A DNA stretch of 64,000 nt from Isoetes taiwanensis (lineage: Eukaryota > Streptophyta > Lycopodiopsida > Isoetales > Isoetaceae). Positions 24,192 through 35,939 of this stretch are shown here, piece by piece (positions within the stretch are counted from its first letter, which is position 1; each line of letters starts with the position of its first letter). A model generated the notes under the pieces. It was given only the letters and a program-made list of their open reading frames with translations. It was not told the DNA's origin and made no database searches. The stretch lies in the NCBI GenBank assembly GCA_021234155.1, contig JAJEKV010000402.1, positions 62,001-126,000 on the forward strand. The letters are read 5' to 3'. The translations under genes and the position numbers were made by a program.

Positions 24192-24515
24192 GGGTAAAAG
24201 CATGCTACGGTGTACCACTTTTGGAACCCTCAAAAGTACCTACACTGGGTACTTTTAAAACTGGTACTTTCTGTTTATTCTTTCCATTAAAATCAATCAA
24301 AAAATTTTGAATTGAGGGTCAATAACATGACAATCTATAGTACTAGAGGATAACAATACTACTAGAGGCTAAAATAAATAAATTAACTCTCAAACTTATT
24401 GTTTATTAAGCAAGATTTATGCAAGTTCCAAATTACCAGTCTTTGGTACTTTTATGGGTAGTTTCGCACTCCCTAAAAAGTACTTTAGATGGTACACCCT
24501 AGCATGCTTTTACCC
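24192..24515. mobile_element. 324-bp MITE of the same terminal-repeat family as the 9-kb element
   Basis: Ends are 26-bp inverted repeats with one mismatch (GGGTAAAAGCATGCTACGGT at the left, GGGTAAAAGCATGCTAGGGT read inward at the right), flanked by a 4-bp TCTT duplication (24188-24191, 24516-24519). The consensus GGGTAAAAG...GCTAGGGTGT matches the ends of the 9,030-bp transposon at 44771-53800, which also makes a 4-bp duplication. No coding capacity. It is nested in the TTAA-flanked element, so it inserted later. Confidence 0.85.
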
Positions 24516-25254
24516 TCTTATGTTTTTTTGGAGTGTTCATAAGTTATATCAACTTCAAAATCTAATAGAGAATTTCCTATACAGAATTTAGGACAAAATT
24601 ATATGTTAAAATGCTCCAAAATCACCACCTATAAAGTATCACGTGGGTAATGAATGATGCATTCTTCTTATATCTACATAGAAAATTACTCTATCAACTT
24701 GCATAGTGTGTAATTAAGGTTTAACCATGCAATTAACTAGATTTAAAGATCATGTACAACCATAGAATTAACACATTAGAGGTTAAAAATTTGAGTTAAT
24801 TCCAAAACTATAGGCTGAAATCTCATCATTTACTAGCTAGTGATGTATATTGATGAATGAAAGTGAAGATCGTGAAGTTTAAGTATAAGAGTAAAAATTA
24901 AACCATATGACCTTTGATCGTCTTTCTCACCTTTGTAGAGAACACACTACATTTCTCCAAATAAGCCTTTCAAATTGTTCAAAATATGACAAGGGACATA
25001 TATATATAGGTCCCTATATAGGTTGTGTGGCTTTTCTTGCAAAAATATACCTGAGAAACATGGTTATTTTTACTAGTATAAAACTGGTATGTCCATTGCT
25101 GCTACAAAGCATTAGAGTTTTAGTAGGATAATGTTACAAGTAGGTCATCTTTTATGTACACTATATTTTTCATGAATGCGGGCCTTCCTTTGCAATATAA
25201 CTCTCTATTTTCATATTGAAATAATATACTATTTGAAAGATATGAATATAATTA

Positions 25255-26601
25255 ACATGAACCATTTATGGTCCATAAGTAGACCAATTGTATAGAGCAT
25301 ATATCTCTCACTAGCCCTATCCATTTTGTCCCCATAATGATACCATGGTTTCTTACCTTTAACAACATAATTTTTGAAAGGTGTAAGTGAAAGTCCATGT
25401 AGATTCAATTGGCGAATAAATACCTCATAAATTCCACGCTTGTTTGTGCTTAAACATTGCCCTCAAATTATGCAAGCTTGTCTAACCAATTAATTTTACC
25501 CCATAGAGAATTATCGACATAAACTATATTATTAAAGTTGAGATCAAAATTGATTAAGATGTTGCCTCTATTAATTTTTAAACTTTTCGATCCTGTGGAC
25601 CAATAATGGTCCGCAAGTGGAGCCGCACATAACAGATCTAACTTGACTTTTTGTAGTCATAAACTTCCATATTTTTCTTTGAATTTTTTTCCATTGATTT
25701 CATGACATGGGACATTTTGAGAATGTGTTTTTTCGAAGTCATATTTCGAGGCTTAAATCTAGAATAAACATAGAAGACATATTTGAATTTGATGTTATAA
25801 AGTTTAATCCAAATCTCAAAGTTATGATCAACAAATATTTTCATTGTTAAAGTAAATAAGAAGCTATTCATATCCCAAAATTCAACTTCAGATCAATTAA
25901 CATAAGGAAGTTATTGATTTTAAATGGGCCTATGGACCAATAATGGGCTTAGGTACAGAAACCTTTCTTGATTTCTTGTGACATCATAGAGTAAGTTTTG
26001 CTCTATATGAGAAAATATTAATCATTATTACAAGTTACCTAAAATTGAGATCAAAAGTGAAAGTCCAAACGTCAAATTCAAGGCCAGCCAACATTTTTAT
26101 GGGATGAAGAAACTTGTTAACTGCTTATATGTCAAATATTAGCTCAAAATGCATTTCCTTGTAAAAGTTGTTGTATTTAAACTACAACGCCTCAGGAACC
26201 ATAATTGGTTCGAGGAGGAAGCGATTTGACCTCCCTGTCATGTTTGAATGGCCCTATCTTTCTTCACAGACTTTGGATTGACATGTGGTTTTTGTGTCAT
26301 TTTCCTATCTCGTAGAAAAATATCATGGTAATCAAAAAATTGAAAAAATCGTTTTGTCGAGACAGTTTTTACTTTATGTAAACATGAAGCTTTTGGTACT
26401 TGACCCCCTGAGTTTGCTAGAGCATAACTTACAAGAATGGAGGTGTATATATTTTTAGGTATTTTTTCTAGTGGACCATGACTGCCATATATGAACTCCT
26501 AAGAAGGGTTCGAATAGATTTTGTACCATTGATTTTATATGAATTTTAAAGTGAACACTGCAAATGGACCATTTCTGGTCCATCACCTGACCACTCTAGT
26601 G
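25255..26601. repeat. Recurrent GGACCA..TGGTCC palindromes, spaced about 270-370 bp
   Basis: Variants of GGACCAATAATGGTCC occur near 25262, 25598, 25934, 26197 and 26566, with a further one at the left end (about 23750). Two successive spacings are about 336 bp. Flanking bases are also loosely similar (a preceding AAATT/ATTGATTTTA stretch, a following AAGT-GA), suggesting diverged tandem units each centred on a palindrome. Confidence 0.55.
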
Positions 26602-27057
26602 TTAAACCATGCTGTAAACTGCCTTTATATTTATGAGTTTAGTAAACTTTCCCATTTCGCTTCTTCATGCATCGATCAACTTCAGTGTACTCATTTTTAT
26701 CAGTTTAAAAGTAAACATCACATCCTTCCATCCACTCCAGAGCTTACAAGTAAAAAGACATCAATAAGAGGAGAAACCCGTACCTACAGCCACAACACAA
26801 CATTAGCATGAAAATGGTAATGAGTGAGGGGCCAAAAGGTACATTAGGTTTCTCAGCTCATTGCTGGTCACCTATTGCTACCTTTTTACCCCTAGCTCAT
26901 TCATTTCAGGAAGACTATTATTCTAAAACGTATGTTTATCACAAATAGACTATCAAATTACAAGCATCTAATTTGGTATCAGTTTCTATGGTGTACTTAC
27001 ACATATTAACAGTATAATTTCAACCATCAAGAACATCAAAAGATATTTATTCCAACC

Positions 27058-27405
27058 TGATAGTCTTCGTAGTCATAATCAAGATCATCATCTTGTGTAT
27101 CAGGGACATAGTCAGGGGAGTCACTTGCATTCTGCTTATTGCCAGCATGTTTGAAGTTCTCCTGCCTTCTATTACTATGATTTTGGTTCGCATCCATGGG
27201 CGTTTACGCCCAATATTGCCTTTGCCTTCCATATCGATTTATCGTGCTTCCGGTTGGTATTCAAGGTAACATAAATTTCGCATTAAGCCATTCTTCCTCA
27301 AGCGCCCGAATCACTATCGGGGAGCTCCATGGATATCCGTCTGAGTCAAATTCCCTCCAAAACTCCTCATTCATCTTTATAGGTTATTTTCCAGAACTAC
27401 TTTAA
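27058..27405 (-). pseudogene. Minus-strand coding remnant with acidic end and splice donor
   Basis: In one minus-strand frame: MNEEFWREFDSDGYPWSS, then ALEEEWLNAKFMLP, a TGA, GSTINRYGRQRQYWA, a TAA, then MDANQNHSNRRQENFKHAG and an Asp-rich tail ending TQDDDLDYDYEDYQ at a CAG|GTTGG donor (27057/27058). The composition and donor suggest a real exon with two in-frame stops. The corresponding place in module copy 2 (about 30820-30840) also ends in an acidic stretch at CAG|GTATGG. Family unknown. Confidence 0.45.
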
Positions 27406-28030
27406 AGGTCCCTATGGGCTACGTCTAAATAAGTTCTTATCTTACCACTAATGCGGCACGAATCTAAGGCCCATGCCACCCAAAGTCTTACACAATATCT
27501 CTTTGCCAAGTAGTCGATTTTATGGAAAGATCTCAAAAATGTCGGAACAAATATGCTCCCATATGGTGAATTGCATTTTCTTTGCCAAGATTGACCTCCT
27601 TATATTTATACCATGCATTAGGTCTGGGTTCCATCCCGTAGCTATGGTCGATTTTCATTCGAGCCACGGTCATTGTGCTACCAACATCAGTACCCTAAAA
27701 CTTAAAAGGGTTAACCATTCGAATGATATATGGCTTTGGTTAGCTTACATTTCTCATATCCATCTATAAGTTATTTACCACTTAGACACATGGTAAACCA
27801 AGCCAAGTAAATGCCCAATACAACCTAACACATAGGTCCATTAATTTCTATGGCTTACAACATAATATTCAAAGCAAAGACTTATTTCATTCCAATCCAA
27901 ATATCTTACCTTGTAGTTATATTCCTTTCATTGTTCATATGATTAATCAACCATTATTATAGGTAGAAGACTCTATGCATTCTAAAGCCCTGTATTCTTA
28001 ACCCTACTATTAGTAACAAAAAGATTTCTA
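27406..28030. other. Non-coding stretch between the two repeat modules
   Basis: No assignable gene. A plus-strand frame at 27473-27769 has no motif I know. Confidence 0.35.
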
Positions 28031-28039
28031 AAATAGAAA

Positions 28040-31020
28040 AAAAAAGAGCGTTCGAGTACACGAAACAGAAGGTTTCGCGTACGCAGTTTTCAAATTTCAA
28101 AAAAAAAAAAAAAAAAAAAGGCTTGAACTAGTCTATACTAGCACAAACATCAGCATTGGTCAATCCCTTGTTTGTCTTATCCGCCATACAAGAACCGTTA
28201 AGTCCTAGATGGTACCATCCTTTCTTGGTATACAGCATCTATGTTATCATATAACATACAACATACCTTTCCTTGGTATACAGTTACAAAAATCTCTTTA
28301 ACATTTTTTACAACAAGGAACCCACATCATAAAGATGTAAATACAAAGGACTAGTTTCAACCCTTACAATCATGTAACAATTTCAATAAAACAATGGCAT
28401 AATCATAATTCCAAGTATGTATGAGAAAACCAAAGACATTTGGACCATTATACCATATATCTGAAATGCATTATAGAAGAAATGCATTTAGCAAGTAGCA
28501 AAGTAATTTGATCTAAGACCATTTAGCAGATTTCAGTCTTAGTCAATTATTCTAATAGAGAAATATAGTTCCAAAGTTTGTCATGACCGTTACAAAAGGC
28601 TAGTGTGCAGTAAATTATGCTATCCTTGGCAAGCAAAGGAGTTTATGCCAAACATACCCATTGGGAGCATTAAAAAACTAGTAAGCCTTTACTTTAGGCA
28701 AATAGGAACCATAATATTTTCATGGATTTTATCTGCGCTATAAAACAAGTCAAAATGAAGAGTAACTTAAAGGTTTCTGATTATAGACAGACGCAACATG
28801 GACAGATCCAACATTAACCATACAATGGCAGAACAACAATGCATCTAAGCATCATGCTTAAGAGCCTAAAATATTACTATAACATAACCCTTAGATTTCA
28901 GGGCTTAAATTATAACTGGAATGTATTTCATAGCAGATTTTAAGATGCACAAGGCCAAAATGTGATAGCCAAAACGTTACTGGTGCAACATGAACACTTC
29001 AAACATCATTTCTCATCCTTTTCCAATAGGATATTCATCAAACGACTAAGGCAAGCTAGTCAATATCTCTGTTCTAACAACTTATAAAAGAAGATTGCAT
29101 TCTATTCAGAAAGAATTTGGCCAATACGAGACAAGAGTGACCAACCATATGTGATTTTTTCAAAAACTTTATAACAGTATATTTATGTCAAAATAGCATA
29201 TACAATAATAAGAACAATAATAAGAGCATTAGTTCAGGAAACCAGCTTTCATATTTTAATATATTCATGTAGGAAATGCAATCATCCAGCATATGGTTAG
29301 CCCTGCCAAAATATGACATGCCGAATGTTCTAATGAGAAGTGTTTTTATTTAAACTAGAGGGGCAAATTTCAGGCCTCTGCCCAGCTAGATAAAGGCCTT
29401 AAATACACAACCTAATAGGCATTCAAAATGGTAATGGTTTATGTGAGAACCCATTACCTACAGACTAGAAAGTAATAGCCAAGATCAACTTGTAATACTT
29501 TGTAAAATCGAAAAAAGTAACAGAGTACCTTGGCAGTGTTTTAAAAGTGCAAACCTAAAGTTACAATTTCCAAAATGGGTAGTCAAATTCATGTATTTAT
29601 AGACACTTTAAAATCTTCAGTCCTCTGTGAAATAGTCATCTTTTGATGCCAAATCCGCAGCTCACCTAAGATCTATTGAACAAAAGGAGTACATTAAGAA
29701 GACAAGCCCGTACCTGCAGCCAACCAATACATAATTAGCCATAAACTGGGTAAAAATGCAAGGGCCAAAAGGTACCTTAGGCTTTTCGGTTGTCAACCGA
29801 TCACCTAATGTAGACCTTTTGCCCGAAAGATCAAATGAGCATACAGGAAGAAAATAAAATAAATACAGCTAGATTGTACGAATGATAAAGAACAAACTCA
29901 ACCTATTTGCTGAAATAAGTGTGATCTTTTAAGGTAAAATTCGAGATAAATTTAAGGGTGTGAAAGAACCCCGGATAAACATTCTTGTTCTAACATAAGA
30001 GCTCTTATCTAAGTAAACAACGAATAACAGTATGCCTATAAACTGCATAAGAACAGTAAACTTAGGCATTATCATGCCATTAGGAATTTATAAGGACATA
30101 TGCTTGATTAGGACATATGCCATAGCATAATCCTTCATAAGATTACAATAAAGGTAACAACCATAGAAGAGTCACTCGGGGTAATCCAAAGATGCATTGC
30201 ATCTATACTAAGGTGCATTACTTTACGAATAAGTCCTGCAAGGTTAAGGATCTTAGATACTTCTTGCTTCATTAACAACCATAGCAATATGATGTTTTAT
30301 AAAATCAGCATAATATAAGGGATAAAACTGTAATAGAAAACACAAACCCAAATTGCATCTCCATTTTGGCATAAGAATGTTTAAAGGCAAATAATTATGC
30401 CATGTATTGCTTATAACCGTGCCAACCCACAGTTTGAGATAAGTTGGCCAAATGCACGAAAACTTATTGTGTTAGAATAAAGCGGGACCTATGACGGAAA
30501 TAGGGGACAATCCATTTAAACGGATATTTGCTAAGCGACCACCAAGTCTATAGATCATGAGTGATTATAAATGCAACATATTATAAGCATTTATTTCCAA
30601 AGAGATTCGTTGCTCTATACCATTGGCCAAGAAACATCAAAGGGCATAGGTATCTCTAAATTATACCAAAGACGAATTCCCTCTTGAAGAATGTACCTAA
30701 ATTTATTGGAAGCCTCTTAGCCATACGGCTCTTGTTCTTAGACGATTTTAGCTATTAGAATGTAAAACTTCACATTTTTAAGGGCACATCACCACCATAC
30801 CTGGTTAACCTCATCGTCAGTTTCATGTTCGTCCTCGTTTTTTTCGGGAACAGTTGGGAAGCATTCTCATAAACCATCTATGGGAACCGGGAAACCTCAT
30901 GTTTTGTGGCTGGCCACCATAGCCATGTTTGCCCCTTTTGCTAAAGCCCTCCCATAATGGTGCAAGGCCCTTCTCAAAATCGTGAGCCAGCTTCCTCGAG
31001 AACGCTTCTGCAATCTTCAT
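28040..31020 (-). repeat. Repeat module copy 2
   Basis: Diverged partner of the module at 22640-27405. Shared blocks are CGAAACAGAAGGTTTCGCGTACGC (28055-28085), CTATACTAGCACAAAC...GGTCAATCC (28125-28165), and CCCGTACCTGCAGCC with GGGCCAAAAGGTACCTTAGG (29705-29785). It ends with an acidic minus-strand segment PEKNEDEHETDDEVNQ at a CAG|GTATGG donor (about 30800). An A-rich run occurs at 28098-28120. The interior is AT-rich without an assignable gene. Confidence 0.5.
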
Positions 31021-31320
31021 AATCTAGGCCTCTCATGCATCTGAGGTAGTTCTCGCTAAAATAATCCTTATCCTTTGCCCAATTGATCTGCTATTTGTTG
31101 GCCCTTGTTATCTTTCAGCTCCCCCTTTTCCATTTATTCCACATTTTAAAGAGAGCGTAAATGTCGTCCCGGCATGAAAAAACAAAACCTGTTGACATCC
31201 TTGGTATGCTTTCCCCGGAGAATCTTGTCAACCATTTCAAGGTAATGTCAAAACGCAAAACCCAACATGTTAGAGCTTGAATGAAGTAAATGTCAAAATG
31301 GCCGCTGGGCGCCATTTGAG
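30803..31320 (-). pseudogene. Minus-strand coding remnant of module copy 2
   Basis: Open minus-strand pieces GHFDIYFIQALTCWVLRFDI (about 31295) and IAEAFSRKLAHDFEKGLAPL (about 31015) are separated by stops. They lead in a shifted frame into the acidic end PEKNEDEHETDDEVNQ before a splice donor. Decayed; family not recognised. Confidence 0.35.
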
Positions 31321-31395
31321 CCCCTCAAATGGCCGAAGAGCGCTATTTAACCTCAAATGCTTAACGGGCGCTATTTGAGGCTCAAATGGCACAAT
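31300..31395. repeat. GCGC(C/T)ATTTG motif cluster 1
   Basis: GGCGCCATTTGAG, AGCGCTATTTAAC and GGCGCTATTTGAGG with intervening CTCAAATGGC occur within 100 bp. Confidence 0.8.
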
Positions 31396-31399
31396 CCAG

Positions 31400-33210
31400 C
31401 CATTTGGCTCATCTGTTGGTACATACCTTGTATTCGCCGCTTGATTGGCTTTTTCCGCCTTTGCCGGCTTGCCGCGACTCCCCGGTATTGTTTCACGCGG
31501 TGGTGTATCCGACCGCGTATGGTTCCTTAAACACCGCCTCCGCTAACGATGTCATTGACATCCACACTAAGTCAAGAAGGTCCAAGTCACTCGGTTCCGT
31601 AAAGAACTCTGCAGATCCTATAAGTGTAAATCTTTCGAAGTTCTATCTCGCATCTTTCATTCCCCAACCGACACACGAGTTGAGCTTACCGAGACGTAAT
31701 GGTTGTCATTGATGATGTAGAACCTCATACCAACCAGTCGATTCTTGTGACCATGGTACTAGCCGCTTTGTATCCGGATCATAGGGCACCACATCCGGGC
31801 CTACCGGAAGATTTGGTTGGGGATCTTCAAAGAAATGACTTGCACTGATTTCCTAACATGTTCAGGGATTTTACAACCTCGTACGCCATGTTTGAGGTGC
31901 CTCTTCCATATCCCATGGATATTTTTCTCGATATATGTCACACCTAGAGGAAACATGTGACCGTGGCCAGATTTTCTTTAGAGTTTCTTCGCCAACTCCT
32001 CCTCCTGCATCACGGCCCATCTTCAGTCCCGAAAGGCACCTCCAAACTTTCCATTTTTCTTCCTTTTCGACCCTCATCTCTTTCTTTGTTTCCCTCTTCC
32101 TTTTTAGGCGAATGCTATCACCGTCGATGCGAAGCCTTTACCTCTCCGATGTGGGAGGATTTAGTATCACTAAGGTTCTCTGAATCCCTGTTTGGTAGGG
32201 ACTTGAGAGGAGAACCGGGATCGATAGAAGGAGACTTGGGAGGCGACTTGGGAGGAGACCCGGCATTCTCCTCGTCTTTCTTTTGATTCTCTTCCTCATG
32301 CTCTGTCCCTTCCATTTGGACTTCCTTTGGTTTGGTTTTTCTTCCCTTGGCTTGGCTTGCCTAAGGCTTGGCTTTTTCCTTTGAAATCTCCCCGTCGGGC
32401 CAAGTGTTTGCCCATTGAGCGGGCATATTACAAGAGGTCTTGGCTCACGAAAATATGTGACACAGAGTTCTTTGATCCGTCCATACGAACGGAGAATGCC
32501 AAATCCTCTAAGTAGCTCGACCGCGCCATTAATACCCATTTGCCTCTTTGTCCTCGTGATGAAGGCAACTGCCTTTTCTTCCAGGCAGAGATCGGCAGTC
32601 CTTGATGCCGGATTCCATCATCCGTGGATCGTGAAACCGCCAAATCCATGCGCATGCAGTCAATGTCCGACATTCACGGGATCCTCCACATTGCAACCAA
32701 GGAAGTCTAATCTTCCCCGCTTTTTCACCTCTCGCGATGTTGACAATGATGCCAAAATTTGCATCACAACGCCTTGCTCACCACTTCTTGACTTTGTGAG
32801 GAGGCAAAGTTCTCTCCTCTTGTCCCCTTTGTGGGTCGACCCTTCTTCCAAGGGAATTGCCCCGACAATTTCCATGCACCATGGCTTCCAAACATGACCA
32901 CGGTCTTCTAAGGCTACTACGTTTTTGGGCCTTGGACAATGAAGTCGCGCCACAAGAAAATAACAAATCAACAATCAAATAATGAAACCCGTAAACCCAA
33001 CCTACTACGTCATTTGCATGGACCATTTCCATGCAAATGGCGCCACAAGGCCATTTTCGATATGAGCAAATGAAAGCGGTGGGCTTATTTCGATACAAAT
33101 GGCGCTAGGTGGCGCCATTTCCATACAAAATGGCGGCCGCTGCTTTTGTTTCTCGGCCTTGCGAAGTGGTATCCTCAACCCGACCAACAATCCAGTGTAC
33201 ACTCCCTATT
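31400..33210 (-). pseudogene. Decayed minus-strand coding fragments, unidentified
   Basis: Consecutive minus-strand open pieces with ordinary amino-acid composition: around 32870-32960 (GHVWKPWCMEIVGAIPLEEG), 32440-32560 (KWVLMARSSYLEDLAFSVRM), 32140-32330 (Arg/Lys/Ser-rich) and around 31740-31880. They need several frame changes to join. They look like remains of one protein, probably from a mobile element given the surroundings, but I recognise no family. Confidence 0.35.
33025..33140. repeat. GCGC(C/T)ATTTG motif cluster 2
   Basis: CAAATGGCGCCACAAGG, CAAATGGCGCTAGG and GGCGCCATTTCCATAC lie within about 115 bp, the same motif as clusters at 31300 and 34795. Confidence 0.8.
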
Positions 33211-33219
33211 CGCGCGCTC

Positions 33220-34260
33220 GATGAGTCGAGCATTCTCGGCCAGCGGTCGATAATAAGGTACGTACTTTCTAGATTGTTGGCAAGGGAGAGGCTTGTATCA
33301 AGTCAGTTGAGAATTGCGCGATTACGCCATTCAAGAAATAGAAATGGCGCATAGCATTTACATTACAACTATAACAAACTACAAAACTAACCACCCAAAA
33401 GCGGAACCACAACAACTCTATCCTAGAGACTCCGGCTACATCAAACAGTCATTCAAGGCCATTTCTTCGAATGAACCACAAGTAAAACTAACTATCCCAG
33501 ACACTGGGCTGCATGAAGCCATGCACGCTTATTTCAATGCCCATGACTTTAAACGACTAAAAAACAAGACTGTGGTGCTGAACCCGATGCTATCGATATG
33601 CACGGCATAACAGTGAGATAAAGTGGACCGTGAGAAATTCTACTCCACCATTTTTCCTCGAATCCCGGATCGGCAGCGCTACTTTCGAAGGCACTAAGAG
33701 AGAGAAAGCTAGGGCGCTAGAGAGAGAAGGGCGAACCGGGCCGAGGAAGGCGCCGGATAATGGGCGGATGAGATGAAATGAAAGAAATGAAATGAGAGAA
33801 AATAAACTCCGTCGAAATAAATGGGCGACGAAATTTGGCTCGCTAAACTGTCTTCAGACCCGCCAACGCCTCCGTCCGTCACTTGAATTTTAAATTTTGA
33901 ATTTGAATTTCCCTACCGGCCCGCCAATTAAATTCTAAAATTTGAATTGCTTGAAGTCATACAATTTTTAAATTTGAATTCCCTCACACTTTTAGCAATA
34001 TATTGTACGGTCCACATCTCTCAAAGTAGTTTATAAAATCTGCGAAGATGCAGGATATATGGTAAGCGAGCTTTTCGTCCCGCCGTACTTCGCGAGGAGT
34101 TGCGATTTCACATCCCGTCGCAAGCTTCAACATCTTGCGGTACCCAACATAGAGGACTTTCTCGCTTAGAAGTCCGGTAGTAAAAGCTTTAGGCATTGGT
34201 TGGCGCTTCTTTGGCGCTACACCTTGATTTAGCCTTGAAAACTTTAGTTGGATTCTGGCG
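33220..34260. other. Non-coding stretch with AAATTTGAATT repeats
   Basis: No gene called. Around 33885-33985 the word AAATTTGAATT or TTTGAATTT recurs several times. A plus-strand frame at 33314-33610 has no known motif. Confidence 0.35.
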
Positions 34261-34264
34261 TTTC

Positions 34265-34445
34265 TTCATTTTCCATAGCGGTAGCTTCTTCATTTCATAG
34301 CGGTAGCTTCTTCATTTTGATAGCGAGCGCTTCACTTAGTTAGCGGTAGCTTCTTCATTTCATGCTTGGCGCTTCACTTGATTAGCGGTAATACATTTCA
34401 TAGAGTAACGCCACTTGGTTAGCGGTATACCACTTGATTCTCAAG
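34265..34445. repeat. Minisatellite of TAGCGGTAGCTTCTTCATTT type
   Basis: TAGCGGTAGCTTCTTCATTT is repeated in full or in part at least five times with shortened and substituted versions. Confidence 0.8.
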
Positions 34446-34794
34446 GCTCTTCCCTTCTTTCAATGGCTGATTCTCGATCTCTGATGATCCCAGGTTAGTG
34501 GCCCCATTACGTTTTAGTTTAAGCTGTCGGCCAATTTCTCCTATAAGTGCGAGAATAATGTTTCTAGCACAGTAGTAATGGCGTAGTAACCTATAACAAT
34601 CGGAAATAATACGTAGTGTGTTATGTCTAGCGATGTCTGTAACAATCTATAATAATCTTGTAGTCCATGGCAATCTCTACTAATGTACTGTAATCTTGAT
34701 AATATGTTTGTAATCCTCAGAGTTATATGTAGTAAGCTGTGTGAGTAATCAACTGTGTAATCACATCCTAAGTTTTCTGTTTGTTCCTAAGAAA

Positions 34795-34970
34795 GCCAAA
34801 TGGCCAGTCGCCATTAGGATCAAACCGCGCCAGCGCGCCATTTTATCTCAAATGGATCATCAGCGCTATTTACTCAAATAAAGCGGCGGTACTATTTTGT
34901 GGCAAATGGTATGGGCTGGCGCTATTTGAACAAATGTGGCGCACCTCCGGGCCAGCCATTTGTCCGCTTT
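34795..34970. repeat. GCGC(C/T)ATTTG motif cluster 3
   Basis: GCGCGCCATTTTA, AGCGCTATTTAC, GGCGCTATTTGAAC and several CAAATGG copies. Third cluster of the same motif within 3.7 kb. Confidence 0.8.
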
Positions 34971-35017
34971 TGAACATTTTATGCTCATTTCCATCAGGGT
35001 TTCTAACAATGTGTGTG

Positions 35018-35660
35018 TCATTGTACGTTTGGGAAAAAAGACATGCGTAACTTCCTCCTCGGGGGCGTGGATTTGTTGCTAGGGGGCATGAAATCGCATA
35101 GTAGGCACATACATGGAAAAAGAACATTGACTACTTTAGGAACGTCGTCGTGGAAGTTCTCGGGGCCATAATTCCATCCCAAATTACTTCCCTTTCCGTA
35201 TGCGGTCGCGGATAACGTTTGCCGAAGCCGTAGGCACACTTATCGAATGGCCCAGGCGTGGCGTGAGAATCATCCGCATGCTACACCAGATCATCATAAA
35301 GAGGACTAACCCCCAACACACTGCCTATAGTAGTTCCTCTACATCATCAACGATTCTCTACATCTCAACCGCAATGAGCAACACGGAGAACTTGGTGAAC
35401 TTATCTTGATGATAATATTTGTTGTTGTGCAGGTCATAGGGCCTAATAGAAGTAGCATCCATGGGAAGGATGTGGATGCGCGAAGCGTGGTTGTACGCAA
35501 GGTTACCGAGGCCGCAGCCCACTCAGTGCTTCCGTGCGTAATGTAAAAGGGTCTGATTGTGGGATAGTCATGGGCACATTCATCGCAACGGCCTCGTTTA
35601 TATAATGTTTTCATGGCATTGGATGCAGCGTATGATGAGACACCAAGATCGGACATGGGG
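35018..35660 (-). pseudogene. Unidentified minus-strand coding fragments
   Basis: Minus-strand open pieces around 35656-35490 (LGVSSYAASNAMKTLYKRGR, then CDECAHDYPTIRPFYITHGS) and around 35239-35130 (ATAYGKGSNLGWNYGPENFH) have plausible protein composition, separated by a low-complexity stretch. A CDEC motif is present but no family is recognised. Confidence 0.3.
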
Positions 35661-35939
35661 ACACTACCTCATACGTAACTCATACATAGAACTGTGGAGG
35701 CGTGCTCGGATGGCATGAAGAGATTGATCCATCATTGGATTTAGCTACCGGCGTTTGCTGTATACCATCGAGATGATGATGAGCCACCACCTAGTTACTC
35801 AAGAACGAACTCTTGGAAATGCACGATTGCCACATTCTCCATTCTTGTACTAGAACTAAATATCACGAGAAGCTATAATTCTATTCGATCCTCGGGATTG
35901 TTGATGATGAATTCTTAGTATACACAAAGGTTGGCCTTT

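Larger units (their letters stand above)
23734..26601. mobile_element. 2.87-kb DNA transposon flanked by TTAA (piggyBac-like ends), non-autonomous
   Basis: Both ends read inward as CACTAGAGTGGTC (23734-23746 and the complement of 26589-26601) and are flanked by TTAA (23730-23733, 26602-26605). A TTAA duplication with a CACTAGA-like start is the hallmark of piggyBac-type elements. A CACTA assignment would need a 3-bp duplication, but TAA versus TTA does not match. Subterminal sequence carries GGACCAtt..TGGTCCA palindromes at both ends and several times inside. No transposase frame is seen. A different MITE is nested at 24192-24515. Confidence 0.65.
22640..27405 (-). repeat. Repeat module copy 1 (interrupted by a DNA transposon)
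   Basis: Shares ordered blocks with the module at 28040-31020: a palindromic CGTACGCGAAAC block (22777-22846), an ACTAGCATAAGCC...GGTCAATCC block (about 22870-22920), a block with CCCGTACCTACAGCC and GGGCCAAAAGGTACATTAGG (about 26775-26850), and an acidic minus-strand exon end (27058-27200). The 2.87-kb element at 23734-26601 lies between blocks and is absent from the second copy. The orientation follows the minus-strand coding end. The nature of the module (old LTR element or duplicated gene) is not resolved. Confidence 0.5.

Noticed and set aside
23734-26601. Classification as a CACTA element because ends begin CACTA
   Set aside because: The flanking 3-mers are TAA and TTA, which do not match, while TTAA matches on both sides.
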